The notes beneath the pieces were generated by a model, which saw only the letters and a program-made list of their open reading frames with translations, was not told the DNA's origin and did no database searches. A stretch of 64,000 bases of DNA, taken from positions 75,364,969 to 75,428,968 of the forward strand of contig OX377205.1 in the NCBI GenBank assembly GCA_947396885.1, read 5' to 3'. The DNA comes from Heligmosomoides polygyrus polygyrus. Lineage: Eukaryota; Nematoda; Chromadorea; Rhabditida; Heligmosomidae. Shown here piece by piece: positions 44,206 to 55,112 of the stretch. The translations under genes and the position numbers were made by a program. Within the stretch, counting starts at the first letter, position 1. Every line of letters begins with the position of its first letter.

Positions 44206-44440
44206 CAGGACTGGAGTTTACACCTTAGGGCCTCCACAGAGTCTCGCGGCAGCACCCCGAGAACTCGTCCATTTCTCCCGCCGCAGTGGGGAGAGATGGA
44301 CGAGCTCCTGGCGCTGCGGGTGAGACCAGCTGGAGGGCGTGGAAGAGAGCCGCCGTGAACTGCAGCAGCCCTCGGGGACCTTTGCGTGCGGCGGCTATGC
44401 GACAACTCGTCCGCGCCACGGCTTCTACCTCAGGGGCAGC
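44206..44440. repeat. GC-rich spacer with an inverted repeat between Penelope-like parts
   Basis: ACTCGTCCATTTCTCCCGCC (about 44262-44281) is nearly inverted at about 44288-44306 (GGGGAGAGATGGACGAGCT). No coding sequence is recognised. It may be part of the element's terminal region. Confidence 0.4.
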
Positions 44441-45113
44441 GTTGTCAATGAAAATGGCAATAAACCTCGCAAGGAGCAACGGTTACTCAACGCAGCAATG
44501 GCGGAGTAGGCGCAGGGCGCAACCCAATGCGCCTCGTCGCGAAAAAGAACGCGACAATGCACCGTTCTGTGTGCCCTTCATTTCAGACGAGATGAGCAGA
44601 GAAATTCGAAAGTGTGTGCGTGCAGCTGATCATCAAGATATGGTGAGGATCACTGATGTTCCTCCCGCTAACTTGAAGGCGCAGCTGGTTCGGAACCGTG
44701 CCTGCGACAGGACATGTTCCACTCCGTCCTGTGTTGTGTGTCCTAATGGGAAGGAGTAGGATTGCATGACCTCTGGAGTTGTCTACAATATGTCATGCAA
44801 TGAGTTGGTGAGGACTACATAGGGGAACGAGCAGAGCCCTATGCATCAGGGTTAAGGAGCATTTGGACGGCCTTAGAAAAGGCAATGTCCGAACTCCTTG
44901 AGAGAGCACGGGGTCCGATGTCATGCGGCCGCGATGCTGCAGGTGCCTGTGTCGATTTTAGCTCGAGAGAGTGATACATCGGCGCGCAAGACCCTTGAGG
45001 CGCTGTGGATCACGGCTAGGAATCCCCAGGTCAACCGGAAGAACCGGAAGAAGGAGTGTCTAGCGGTAACCCAAGAACTGGCACCCTTCGTCGAGCTCTG
45101 CGGGTTCTGATCG
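44441..45113 (+). pseudogene. Penelope-like element, linker and GIY-YIG endonuclease, degraded
   Basis: Starts with SMKMAINLARSNGYSTQQWR, then FCVPFISDEMSREIRKCVRA, LKAQLVRNRACDRTCSTPSC, VVCPNGKE and TAG at 44757-44759. Beyond the stop the GIY-YIG region is recognisable in pieces (SGVVYNMSCN, then REHGVRCHAAAMLQVPVSIL, SARKTLEALWITARNPQVNR, ECLAVTQELAPFVELCGF, TGA at 45108). The Cys cluster (CDRTCSTPSCVVC) is the zinc-type motif preceding GIY-YIG in these elements. The catalytic EYIGE segment is frameshifted. Confidence 0.85.
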
Positions 45114-45329
45114 ATCTGGTCTGACCACCAGGGTATTTAAGTCGGGTTGTCCGCGGAGTAGACTCATTCCCCCACGTTCTAGTTTAGCTTCGTGTGACTG
45201 GTGGTCCGTCTCGGTCGTTCCTTCATAACTGTCATGTTGGATTTTGTCGCTATCTCTCCTCAAGATTAGTACTCTGTAGGATGAAATGGTGTTTGGGAGG
45301 ACAGTTTCTGTTTGGGAGGACAGTTTCAT

Positions 45330-45400
45330 AAGTGTTTTCGACTTTTTCAGGCTCTGACGAAGGTTAGGTCGCCGAAACGTAAGCCGAGTCGAATAAATGT
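45330..45400 (+). ncRNA. Penelope-like 3' end with hammerhead-like core
   Basis: TCAGGCTCTGACGAAG, then GTCGCCGAAACG (CTGACGA at 45354-45360, GAAACG at 45374-45379), fits the CUGANGA...GAAA core of hammerhead ribozymes known from terminal repeats of Penelope-like elements, and the text GACGAAG...CCGAAACG is common at their 3' ends. Stem II would be very short and stem III was not verified, so activity is doubtful. A duplicated TGTTTGGGAGGACAGTTTC lies just upstream (45288-45327). Confidence 0.4.
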
Positions 45401-45807
45401 GATAACAACTTTGGCTACCAGCTCAGTAAGACAACATCGATCTGGAGTCAGCATGCCAACGTTTATTGAAAGTCGAACTTGGACATATGTATAGAGAGAT
45501 TTTTATTGAAGGTAGAGGTGCAGAAATATCTTTCAAAAAGTTGATCACGATGAATCGGCGTGGCATGAGTGTACTGAGTGTCTTCCCTGAAAATATGGGT
45601 GTCATGGGTAAATCTGAAGCGGCACTATTGCGCACTTCTAAGCAGCTTAGTACCCGCCATTGGAGATCAAAGTTTTGACCCCCTGATCGAACAGAGATCA
45701 TCTTGACTTTAATTCTAGCCGGCCGATTAAATGTTTCTTCCGCTCTTTACTCTTGCTTCAATCCGAATTCACGTTTTAGTTCTTCATACTGCGGCGAACA
45801 CTGCTTT
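45401..45807. other. Short intergenic stretch
   Basis: Nothing recognised. Confidence 0.4.
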
Positions 45808-46096
45808 TAAATAAGGATAAAGGACGGCGTTACTCAATCCCTTTTGGGATGCGCCACGCATTCTACTTCTACGGGATGTCGTGGAGGCGACATGAATGCG
45901 TATTTGGCCATACAATGACTTGCGGTGGCCAGCCGATGTACAAGTCAGTGCTTTATCCTTCCCAGACAAGTCTGGTACCAGTTCACCGACCCCGCAGGGA
46001 TGGAAGGCTTGGTTAGGCGGGAAATCCGAACCAGGAACCTGGTATCGGGTGCACGCAACAGTCGCGCCTCCGACGACTGCGCTACACGCGCCCAAC
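45808..46096 (-). mobile_element. tRNA-derived SINE, family A (minus), full length
   Basis: Begins GATAAAGGACGGCGTTACTC (complement of the tail) and ends GACTGCGCTACACGCGCCC (complement of the tRNA-like head). The B-box-like GGTTCGGATTTCC (minus strand) is the best preserved of the family. Confidence 0.78.
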
Positions 46097-47589
46097 ACCC
46101 CTTTTATGGTCGAAGAATCCACGAATTCGAAAGGGCAGTCGCCCAGTGCTTCTTCGAGGGCAGCATTCTCCACATCCACAAGTGAGTACTCTAATCTAAT
46201 CGTCAGCTACAGTAGCTGCTTTCCTCCGGTAGCTGTTATCTGGAGGTGCTAAACGCAACTCCTGAAAGCAGCTGCCGGGGGAATTAGAAGCTAACCAGAC
46301 AGGAGATAAGAAACTGGGCCCTTTATGAGCTTCCCTTACACTCAGCCCGGTGAATCGAATCTCCGTCCGGCGGTTGATCCCAAAGGCAAGGTCTGAGGTT
46401 TGCCTACCACATGAGATTCTATGACTACGAAACAATCAATGCGGTCCACTTCCGGCTATGCTGGGAGTTAGTAGTCCCTATGCAACCCGACGACACGAAC
46501 TCGAGCAAAGCGAAAGAGAAAGGAGGAGGAGGAAGAGGTAGGAGTAAGGGCTACGCTAAATAAGTCGAGAGTTGGAACTCGACTTTCGTACGCTGACAAG
46601 AGCTTGTCCTCACTGTTTTCTAGGGATCCTGGTGATCCCGACTGCGATAGGCGCGAGGACCTTCAACACCAGTGATTCTCTGCGTAAAGTGAGTAAAATA
46701 GGACATAACGACATCAAAAGAGAAATGCGGCCTACCGACCACCTTCTGCGACGCAGGAGGACGTCGAACTCTCCGGATCTGCGCCGCGGGCGCCTGGTCA
46801 AGACGTGATGCGGCTCCCGCTGCACTGGGTCCCTCTTCGACCCCGTTCGGACGGCCACGGACCATTACAGAGAAAGCAACTCCGAGCAGAAAGTACAGGA
46901 AGGAGAGAGGACGCCGACGGTAAGACAAAAATCAGAGCTACAGAGCAAAACACAGTCAATACTGCCGCCGTCTGCAATTACGGTCGGAGCACCCCAACGG
47001 AAGGCTATGCCCGACTTTGATATGCCTTAAAGGAGACTGCTCCACTCAGCCCAAGAGTTCTTTCGGAGACTCTGTATCCGTAAAGAGGCACATCAGATCA
47101 ATAAGTAACAAATTGAAATAGTTCCAGAACGTTGACATAGTACTGCCTAGAGTTGTTGAGAAAACGCTTTGCTATAAATTCAAAATAAAATTCACGCCCG
47201 TTTTTGAAACGACCGTCCTCGCTGTTAAACGGAGCTTTTCTCGATTTTCGATGTTCTCGAATGGCGGTAAGATGCACTACAACAACGGTGGGCGCTGACG
47301 TATTAATTCGATACAAAAATCAGACAACAAGTTCTTTGAAATTGAGGAAATGCCAACAGTATTGGCAAAATGCAAGTACGCTTCAGTGAATGAAGCGACT
47401 GTAAGGACAAAATACGAGGTGTTGGCGATACGGCTTCGCTTCATGGCGTCGTTGATGTGCGAATGGCGAAAATCCTAGCCAGTTTCCGTACGGACAAGGG
47501 TAGAACTTCCGGCATTATTCTTGAGCCGCAAATCAGGCCCAACGCCCTTCGCATCCCCGCGGCTGGGTTCCATCATCAAACCAGCCAGT
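46097..47589. other. Intergenic stretch, no gene recognised
   Basis: A purine-rich GGAGGAGGAGGAAGAGG tract lies near 46520-46540. No domain-bearing frame or splice structure was found. Confidence 0.4.
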
Positions 47590-48470
47590 GCAAACATACT
47601 CGATCGAGCTCATGTGGTAGCTGAAGAAAAAATCGATCAAACATCAAAGTACCCAGAACCAGTTGATGTAGAAGAGGAACATGTAGATGTAGAAGGGAAA
47701 GAGTACTTGATACTAGTTTATTATAAGAAGCGTTTTCTGATCCCTTATATTTGCGTAGCCTACCGCGACGTCGTCTGCGCCTATTTTTGGGTATAGGCGA
47801 ATCGCTGAAGCCAGCTGGCACTTTAACCAAGTGATCGAACTGGATTCGCACAGGTTCCTTATTTTCACTTATGAGAGTGTCGAGGGCAGAGTTTTCACTG
47901 GCCTCGAGGACCCGGTATGGCCTTGTTCATTCGTGAGCCAGCTTCGGCTACGCCGAATTTTGCTTCCCCGAAGGCGTTTTCACGGAAATCCGATCACCAG
48001 GCGGCTTTAAATTATCTCTCTCTTCTCTGTGTCCCATTTAGCGTTGTATGCTATTTTCATTGTTCTACGGTAAGATGCTTTGTGTTCATCTATGTAATCC
48101 CGTGCTAATTTTGAACTGTCCAGCAACTCAATTTTATAGTCGTCGTACCGACCATATGAGGTGACAGCTGCTCCCTGGGGATTACAGACGAAGGGTGTAC
48201 TGGGTCATGCCCGTTCACCAATTAGTGGGGACTCTCAACCGTAGCTGTATGTAAAGACGCGTTGTATGTTTGAACCACTGCAGGTAGTAATTTATCTCAT
48301 TCCGTAGGAATAGAGGTTTTCTTCCACAGCATCCGGTCAATACAATAGAACCGCTCGATTCAGCTTGTCGAGTAGAGTTTAGATATCTAATTAACTCTTG
48401 CCGTATTCCAAATTTGACCTTGTTGTCGTGATCTGCGTTTTGCTTCATTGCCTCGTTGATTGCATTCCTT
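47590..48470 (-). pseudogene. LTR-retrotransposon integrase C-terminal region, decayed
   Basis: On the minus strand, in shifting frames: VVQTYNASLHTATVESPH, LVNGHDPVHPSSVIPREQ, TIKLS, then (other frame) DYKIELLDSSKLARDYIDEH, YRRTMKIAYNAKWDTEKREI, PPGDRISVKTPSGKQNSAKP, HEWTRPYRVLEASENSA and EPVRIQFDHLVKVPAGFS, ending in a basic NRRRRRRGRLRKYKG. YNxSxHxxTxxSPxxLVxGxxP followed by a basic-tailed chromodomain-like segment is the layout of Gypsy/Metaviridae-type integrase ends. No LTRs were found. The clade is uncertain. Confidence 0.6.
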
Positions 48471-49075
48471 CTAATTTGCGAAAATTTGTTTAAAATTTGT
48501 TTAAAACACTTGTTTAGGGTGATCTGGCTGCAAAATAAACGGCATACTCGGAATTTTTAATAAAGCGCTCTTTCAAAGCTGTAGGAAGCAAATAGGTTCT
48601 CTCTAGAAATACCTTCTTTGAACTACATAATGCATTTTACAACAGTACTCCTCCTCGCCTGAGATAATTACTCCCACCGGATATCTTTTGCTAATTGCCA
48701 TCTACTCCATCCACAGGCTGCGAAAGATTGTAATTTTCTCATTATTCTTTAACTGTTTTGCCTTCAGTATTCCACTGCGACCTTGTTGATAGTAAACACT
48801 GTGGAATTTGGTAGAATACTTGCTGCAAAAATTTATTTTTCCCTTCGTCTTCATCCCTTTACTCTTTAGCTTTGATTCATTTTCAAAAATAGACATGACA
48901 GCGCCTTTATTTACAGAGTTTTCGCTATAATATAGCGGCGTCTTGAATTGTTCAAGATTTTCAACCTTTTCGTCTACCGAAGTGTTGGCTGAAATTGCTA
49001 GTCGACCTTCTCACACACGCTCTTCAGTCGGAACTTCCGTCTTTCTTTCAAATAAAAACTAAGCACATAAAAATT
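48471..49075. other. Intergenic AT-rich stretch
   Basis: Nothing recognised. Confidence 0.4.
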
Positions 49076-49086
49076 AATTAAAAAAT

Positions 49087-49570
49087 CACCTGTATCACCT
49101 GTCGTTTCGTTGATCATCGACTTGCTCGAGCAGCCTCTCCATTCGTCCCTGTAGCGTGCCAGAGTGCTCCAATGGATCCTCCTCGCTCGAGGGTCACGAA
49201 GAGCGTCATAGCGGTCGTTCAGGGCTTTCACGAAGAAGTCCGACCAACGAGTTGGTGGGCGTCCTGGTTTTCTCTTGACATCCCGCGGAATCCAGTCGGT
49301 AACGGCTCTCATCCAGCGGGTGTCTGCAAAGCGCATTACGTGGCCGGCCCACCTAATTTTCGACAACTTGGCACACGCGGCAGCGTCTCTGATCCTCGAA
49401 CGTCGGCGAAGCTTGGGACTCCGGAGGCCTTCTCTCACTTGCGTGAGTCGTGTCACTCCGATCGTCGTCCTCTCGATTCCACGCTGCGCGACGCTGATCG
49501 CGTGCTCATTCTCCTTTCGTATAGCCCAGGTCTCTGAGGCGTATGTTAGGGCAGGAAGAACAGTGGAGTG
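49087..49570 (-). mobile_element. RTE-type retrotransposon, 3' fragment with target duplication
   Basis: The minus strand reads STVLPALTYASETWAIRKEN, EHAISVAQRGIERTTIGVTR, VREGLRSPKLRRRSRIRDAA, KIRWAGHVMRFADTRWMRAV and RKPGRPPTRWSDFFVKALND, the C-terminal region of an RTE reverse transcriptase, continuously open for about 140 residues. AATTAAAAAAT flanks both sides (49076-49086 and 49571-49581), an 11-bp target duplication. A severely 5'-truncated insertion. Confidence 0.88.
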
Positions 49571-49581
49571 AATTAAAAAAT

Positions 49582-50059
49582 AAACAAAAACAAATAGGTT
49601 CATACGCACACATTCTGCTCCCACTGATAGTTTATAATTAATATAAATCTATTTGAATTAACAAAACTCACCGACCAAACACCTGTACTTAATTCAATAA
49701 CAAAGCAAATATAATGTTCTTTTACGCACCTCCATCTCTTCATGATGGCCCTCCTCCCTCTCCTCCTCTCCTCCTCGCCTTTCTGTTGAAGTCTCGCGCT
49801 CACATCTGCAATTAAACATTAAACACATAGTCTAACTTGTACAAGTAAAAAACAACAACGCGAGGTGAAGCAATAACGGACAACCAACACGGCAATAACA
49901 ATGTTGACATCCAGTCAAACATTAAAATAATTAGCATAAAATAAATAAAATAATTCTAAACTCCTACTCAATTCTTGAGCCTAGCCTTTTCACTTCCCGT
50001 TGTATACGGTAACTTCCGTCCCTTCCATTGGTGCAGGTTACAGGACAAATACAGCCTTC
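49582..50059. other. Short intergenic AT-rich stretch
   Basis: Nothing recognised. Confidence 0.4.
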
Positions 50060-50085
50060 ACACATACTATACCTTTGTCCTTGGG

Positions 50086-50350
50086 AAAAAATTTCGAATT
50101 TCGAATGATCGAATAATATTCGATTTCCAAATTTTCGAATATCGAATGATCGAATAATATTCAAATTTCAAAATTTCGAATTTCGAATGATCGAATAATA
50201 TTCGATTTTCAAAATTTCGAATTTCGAATGACCGAATATTATTCAATTCTCAAAATTTCGAATTTCGAATGATCGAATATTATGCGATTCTCAAAATTTC
50301 GAATTTCGAATAATCGAATTTCGAATTGTCGATTATTCGAATAATCAAAT
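50086..50350. repeat. TTCGAA-rich subterminal repeat, left (copy 2)
   Basis: Five or so units of about 43 bp of the type AATTTCGAATTTCGAATGAT followed by CGAATAATATTCGATT. Confidence 0.8.
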
Positions 50351-51461
50351 GAACACCTTACTTATTGTGGTCACCCAATGATTGACATTTACTTTTTTCA
50401 TTGCCCATTGTTAACTGCGTTCAACAGAGCGGCATATACAAAGGCTTCAGATTGTCACTACTCTTGTACCAGTTGGTTAATTGCGAAAGGGATCAGTAAT
50501 TATCAACTGTGGTACGTCGATTTTTATCAATGGATCTCCTGTCCCGTGGCCGACATACTCCCGCTACTCTTACGTTAAATTAGTGCTAATGAAGCGGAGT
50601 GTGGCGAGTCCAGTGAGTGATAAGCGCTACTGAGGCTGAAGGCGACAAGCGAGGCGAGGGCGAGCTGAGCACCGAACCGAGGCTGTGGAAGTCGGTGTCC
50701 AGGCTCAGATGCCGTTGTTCAAGCGCCGCGAAGGCTGTCCCATCCATTTCCTTCACGAGAGCAAAAGACGGTGACAAAGGTATAACGGCAATGAAGCACA
50801 ATTGCTTCCCTAGGAATTCATGCCCCGAGAAGGGAGAAACACCCTGGATAGGCAGAGCTAAATTCTTATACATCTTGCTCTATAGGTTACTGTCTCCTTA
50901 GGTTACACCGAAGCTTCTATGTGGTAAAAGAAAGGCTAGCATGGATGAAGAAGTAACGCAAAGACGATCTGGTGCAGAAGAGGCACATTGGAGGCTCATG
51001 AGTGGCCTTCAACCTGCGTTCTGGCTCCGTTGAAGAGCTTCGCGTCATTTTTAAGCAAACGGACCCGAAGTCCATGGTTGGAATCTAATCTGATAAGACA
51101 CTACGACTTGGACAGTGTTATTGCGAAAATCTGGATGGCTCGCTTTCATAGAAAAGGGAGTATGACTGGCTCTTGTACTCCATAGCCATTGCTCTTCCTC
51201 TCTTCTTTAACGTCTTTGCTGGCAGAAAGCAGGAGCTTCCCAGGCTCCAGAAAGTGCTACCTCCCTACCGCAGCTCCTTCCGGCACTTGGGGTAGAAATA
51301 CAAAACGGAGATTCTCCCGTAGTATACCGAAGGCAAAAACGTCATTGAACAGTCATAACATGATTCACTTGTTATTCACGTGGCTAGCCGTAGGACGTCG
51401 ACAGCGTTCAAAGGAAGCAGCGACGCAGCGGAGGTGCCCGTGCTTACATCGCGTCGACTAA
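50351..51461. other. Interior of TATAC-type copy 2, no gene recognised
   Basis: An open plus-strand frame (50617-50901) has no recognisable domain. No sequence shared with the interior of copy 1 was noticed. Confidence 0.35.
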
Positions 51462-53078
51462 CAAGAGAAGTATCTGAAGCGTACGTCTGAACGGGAAGAG
51501 CGAGTCATGTGGGGAGAATCCCCACCCCTCCATTAGTATAAAAATGTGTTTATTTTTTTACCAAGAAAAAACCCAAGGAGTAGGGGTCGTTGCAGTTATA
51601 AATGTAATGGGCACCTCATGAGTTCGGCGGTCTTGTATGTCAGCGATGCCTCTGCCACAAGTGGGTCACAGCGCAGTGGATAGAGACGTTGCTTCATGCA
51701 AGGGAGATTTAGGGTTCAATTCTCCTGCTCTACTGCACTTTTGCGTTTCAACTGATTGTTGAGATTGGATGGATTCTGATGTCTATACCATTTCAGAGGT
51801 TTTCTACTAATTTTTCCAGCTACGGTATTCAACACAATGATGTACAAACGTTCATCATCAGTGTTACACAGGCACAACTGCATGAAGAAGAAGCACTGGT
51901 CACAAGCATCGAACGGTGTATAAAGGCAACAGGCTCCTCACAGTTTGTTTGCCTAGATAGACCGATGACCTCGAAAAAAACCATCCTGCTCGGATTTACA
52001 AAAACCAGAACGTGACGTCGCAAGTGGTTTCAATGAAGAAACGAGGACTGTGGATCCCGCAAACTGACGTTAACGGCCATCGATACACTCTTTCCCTCAT
52101 CTTTGCCTGTCAACTGGAAATCAGAGGTCTGCTAGAGGTTTCCTAAAACCTAACACCAACAATGTCCGCCGATGCTGGAGTGGTGATCCACCTGCTTACG
52201 CTGAAGTGTGGCCCACCATTAGGCAAGAAACCTTCGAGGGAAGAAATCAAGCTGGCCGAACGGATGGCCAGCACACTCAAGGACTTCGAAGCACGTCAAC
52301 ATGAAGTTGACGAAGATGAACAGCTGGATGTGGTGAAATACGAAGATTGAGATCCGCAAGATGAACTGATAGACGTGGAGATGCAAGTAAGCAGTGGACA
52401 TATGATAACGTTTTCGGGTGGAATGATTTCACTCCCACGTCATTGTGCACGATCCTGCTTTTAACCTGCAAAAACGGGACAACATCCTTAAGGTAGATGT
52501 CGAAGCTGCGGGTAGCTGCGGGTACCCTGAAGGAGAACGGATTTGTTATAATGACATTAAAAGTGGTGTCGCTGGTATACCTGTGAGGAGCCTGCAGCTT
52601 TTAAACGCTGTCCGATTGTGACCAGTGCTTCTGTTTCATGCACTTTGGACCTGTGCATCACTGATGTTGAACGTTTATTCATCGTTGAGTAGCTTTCTCA
52701 TTGCCTAGTGGTTAGTAATAAACAAGTGGCAAGAAATTTACTCTCCACGACGTACAACCGGAAAAGTAGGCAAAAACATCTGAAAATGGTATAGATGTCA
52801 GAATCGTTCAACTCTCAACCAAACATATGAAATGCAGAAATGCAGCAGAGCGGGAGAATCGAACCCCCGACCTCTCACCCAGGAAACAACGTCTCTATAC
52901 ACTGCCCTCCGAGCCACTGGTGGGCGTACAAGACCCACGAATTCTATTGTACCTCCCTACTCCTTGTGTTTAACGACTTGGCAAAAATAAACCCACCTTT
53001 ATACTAATTGAGGGGTGGGGATTCTCCCTATATGACTCGCTTTCCTCTTCCAGACCTACGCTCCAGACCCTTCCCTTG
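51462..53078 (+). mobile_element. Tc5-like long-TIR DNA transposon, copy 2
   Basis: The left end CAAGAGAAGTATCTGAAGCG and the right end inverse CAAGGGAAGGGTCTGGAGCG are diverged Tc5-like termini, flanked by TAA (51459-51461) and TCA (53079-53081), both TNA. The arms contain tRNA-like modules (about 51655-51745, inverse at about 52840-52925). The internal region matches 3330-3930 of copy 1 without the (AAAT)n insertion. Length 1617 bp. Confidence 0.75.
52162..52395 (+). pseudogene. Tc5-like transposase, N-terminal fragment (copy 2)
   Basis: ATG 52162 opens MSADAGVVIHLLTLKCGPPL, followed by EEIKLAERMASTLKDFEARQ and the acidic VDEDEQLDVVKYED, then TGA at 52348-52350 and DPQDELIDVEMQVS in frame. 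Here the first 62 residues are open, whereas copy 1 has a stop at residue 15 but a longer downstream frame. This proves a common coding ancestor. Confidence 0.55.
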
Positions 53079-53202
53079 TCAGATTGCATACACCCAATTC
53101 GGCCACTTTGAATGACGCGCGAAACAAAACATCGTTCTTATCAAAAGGTCACAATTCCCTGGTTTTCGAAGAGGAGTGCCATGATCTTGTTTAGAGATTG
53201 AT

Positions 53203-53478
53203 AAAGAATATTCGAAATTCGATTATTCGAAATTCGAAGCCTTCGAATATTCGAATAAATGAATAATTCGAATATTGGACTTCTCGAATATTCGAATAAA
53301 CGAATAATTCGAATATTGGACTTTCTCGAATATTCGAATAAACGAATAATTCGAATATTGGACTTTCTTGAATATTCGACTGAACGAATAATTCGAATAT
53401 TGGACTTTCTTCGAATAGTCGAATATTCGAATATTCGAAATTCGAATTTATTCGAAATTCGATTACTCGAAATTCGAA
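53203..53478. repeat. TTCGAA-rich subterminal repeat, right (copy 2)
   Basis: Units of the type AACGAATAATTCGAATATTG followed by GACTTTCTCGAATATTCG, about 53 bp long and repeated four times. Confidence 0.8.
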
Positions 53479-53501
53479 AAGGACAAAGGTATAACACATA
53501 T

Positions 53502-54653
53502 ATAGGTTTCCCAACCGTCGTGTCGTCTATACCCTCCTGCTTAGAGTTTCTACTCACATAGCCCTGCATCTCTTCTCACCTAAGCTAGAGTACAGATAGC
53601 GCAACACATCGACACTGGGGCAACTTTGCTGACATAACAGGGGGTTCAGTCGACCAATACAGTTCTTTAGCCTTTTTCAAGGATGCTTTAAACATATTAT
53701 AGGTCTCCAACTACAATAGCTAGCTCCACATGTTCTACGGTACAAGGTGGATGTAAAATATCGCTGGCAAGCTAATTAACAACAATATTTTCATTATTAG
53801 TAGCATGCCTTTTACATTGTATTGGGCTGTGAAGCTTGAGTGGTAACGCTTCAGTTACATTTGATTCTTATGATTACAGGCCAGTTTCCTTCGACTGTGA
53901 TTGTTATATTCTCCCATTATTTTACATATTCTATGCCCTTTATTACATAACATTGACTTCACATAGCTTCAGGCCTCTTAAGTCCACCCCTCTGACCTCA
54001 TGAGGTGCGGTCTTTGTGTGCGAATGGTCACCGCGCCCGCGACCACGACTGCAGCGTGCGCGATGAGCTCCGCTGCGATCGTGTAGTTATCACTGGCCGC
54101 TGAAGTCCCCCAAATTACAACGTCTTCTGCCGCGCTCTCCGCGCCATTCGCCGCGTCCGCGGCGGCCGTTCGTACATAACGTCCCGCAGCCCTGACCTCA
54201 CAAGTCTACAAAATGGGTCCCACCATGATGTGCAATTACACTACTTTTATTTGACGCCTTCTTTTTTTTAAACTTTGTCATCATTTGTACTTTGGAGTTA
54301 CTTCTCCTCTTCGCATTTATTACATCACCACTTATACGCTATGCAACATTGCTTTCTAGATTCCTTCCTTTCTCAGTTTCTTGCAAGAACATTAACCCTT
54401 ACATATAGTGTCCTGTTTATCATTCTAAATGACTTGCAGATTAGGCATCAACACCATCGAGACACGGATAAAGATCACGATATCAAATTATATGGATACA
54501 GGTATGTGTAATAGATCTCACATCCGTCCCCTCCCTTACTGATGCGCACAGAGAGACGGATACTTCTCAGTTTGGTTTTTGTATAAGGGTCCGTACTCCT
54601 CGTTAAACGTACACAAGCAAAAAACTGAGGAGAAGTTGTCCTGGTGCCAGAGT
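53502..54653. other. Intergenic stretch, no gene recognised
   Basis: A GC-rich patch at 54020-54190 (CGCGTCCGCGGCGGCCG-type text) stands out from AT-rich surroundings. Nothing coding was recognised. Confidence 0.4.
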
Positions 54654-54731
54654 TCGGTTGGTCCCCAAACGAATGACGTGTTAGAGCCCTCTAACGCGCT
54701 CTAACACGTCATTCGTTTGGGGACCAACCGA
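54654..54731. repeat. Perfect hairpin, 34-bp arms
   Basis: TCGGTTGGTCCCCAAACGAA starts the left arm (54654-54687). The right arm (54698-54731) is its exact inverse over all 34 bases, separated by 10 bases. No element ends coincide with it. Confidence 0.95.
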
Positions 54732-54836
54732 GCGCGCATTTCAAACGTCGTGATCGTTCCTAAAACTTTGCCGTCCGTTCTCCTTTTTTTGCTGCGCGTT
54801 GTTCTTCTCTGTTTCGTTCCAATGCCTTTTTTTCAG

Positions 54837-55112
54837 GTTTGGCGGGCGTGGACTCCAATTCGTTGTTTCGGCCTTTCCTGCCCCGGTAAGCTGTTGTTCT
54901 TATTGAAATTTTCAGTTTGCCGTGCGCTTTTCTTTCTTTTTTGTTCTAATCACTTTTTTCAGGTTCTCACAGAAGTCGAACGGTAACAAGTGGTCTCTGT
55001 GCCCACTCTACCTCGGTAAGTTCTTGCTCAAGTTTCGAAAACATTGCCACTTAGTGAAATTTTCAGTTTGCTGTGCGCTTTTCTTTCTTTTTTGGTCTAA
55101 TAACTTTTTTCT
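54837..55112 (+). repeat. Duplicated mini-exon/intron-like block
   Basis: Two short segments, 54837-54885 (49 nt) and 54963-55015 (53 nt), are each preceded by a TTTTTTCAG acceptor and followed by GGTAAG. The following introns are near copies (GAAATTTTCAGTTTGC, then GTGCGCTTTTCTTTCTTTTT, at 54904 and 55058). A further TTTCAG lies at about 55155 and AATAAA at 55375. This may be a decayed or non-coding spliced gene. No protein is recognised. Confidence 0.35.

Larger units (their letters stand above)
50068..53493. mobile_element. TATAC-type TIR element, 8-bp target duplication (copy 2)
   Basis: The left end TATACCTTTGTCCTT (50068-50082) is exactly inverted at the right end (53479-53493). ACACATAC (50060-50067) and ACACATAT (53494-53501) form an 8-bp target duplication with one difference. 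TTCGAA-rich blocks lie inside both ends (50086-50350 and 53203-53478). A Tc5-like element (51462-53078) is nested inside; without it the element is about 1.8 kb. The ends agree with copy 1 (TATACTTATGCTC) at 9 of 13 positions. No transposase is encoded. Confidence 0.78.
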
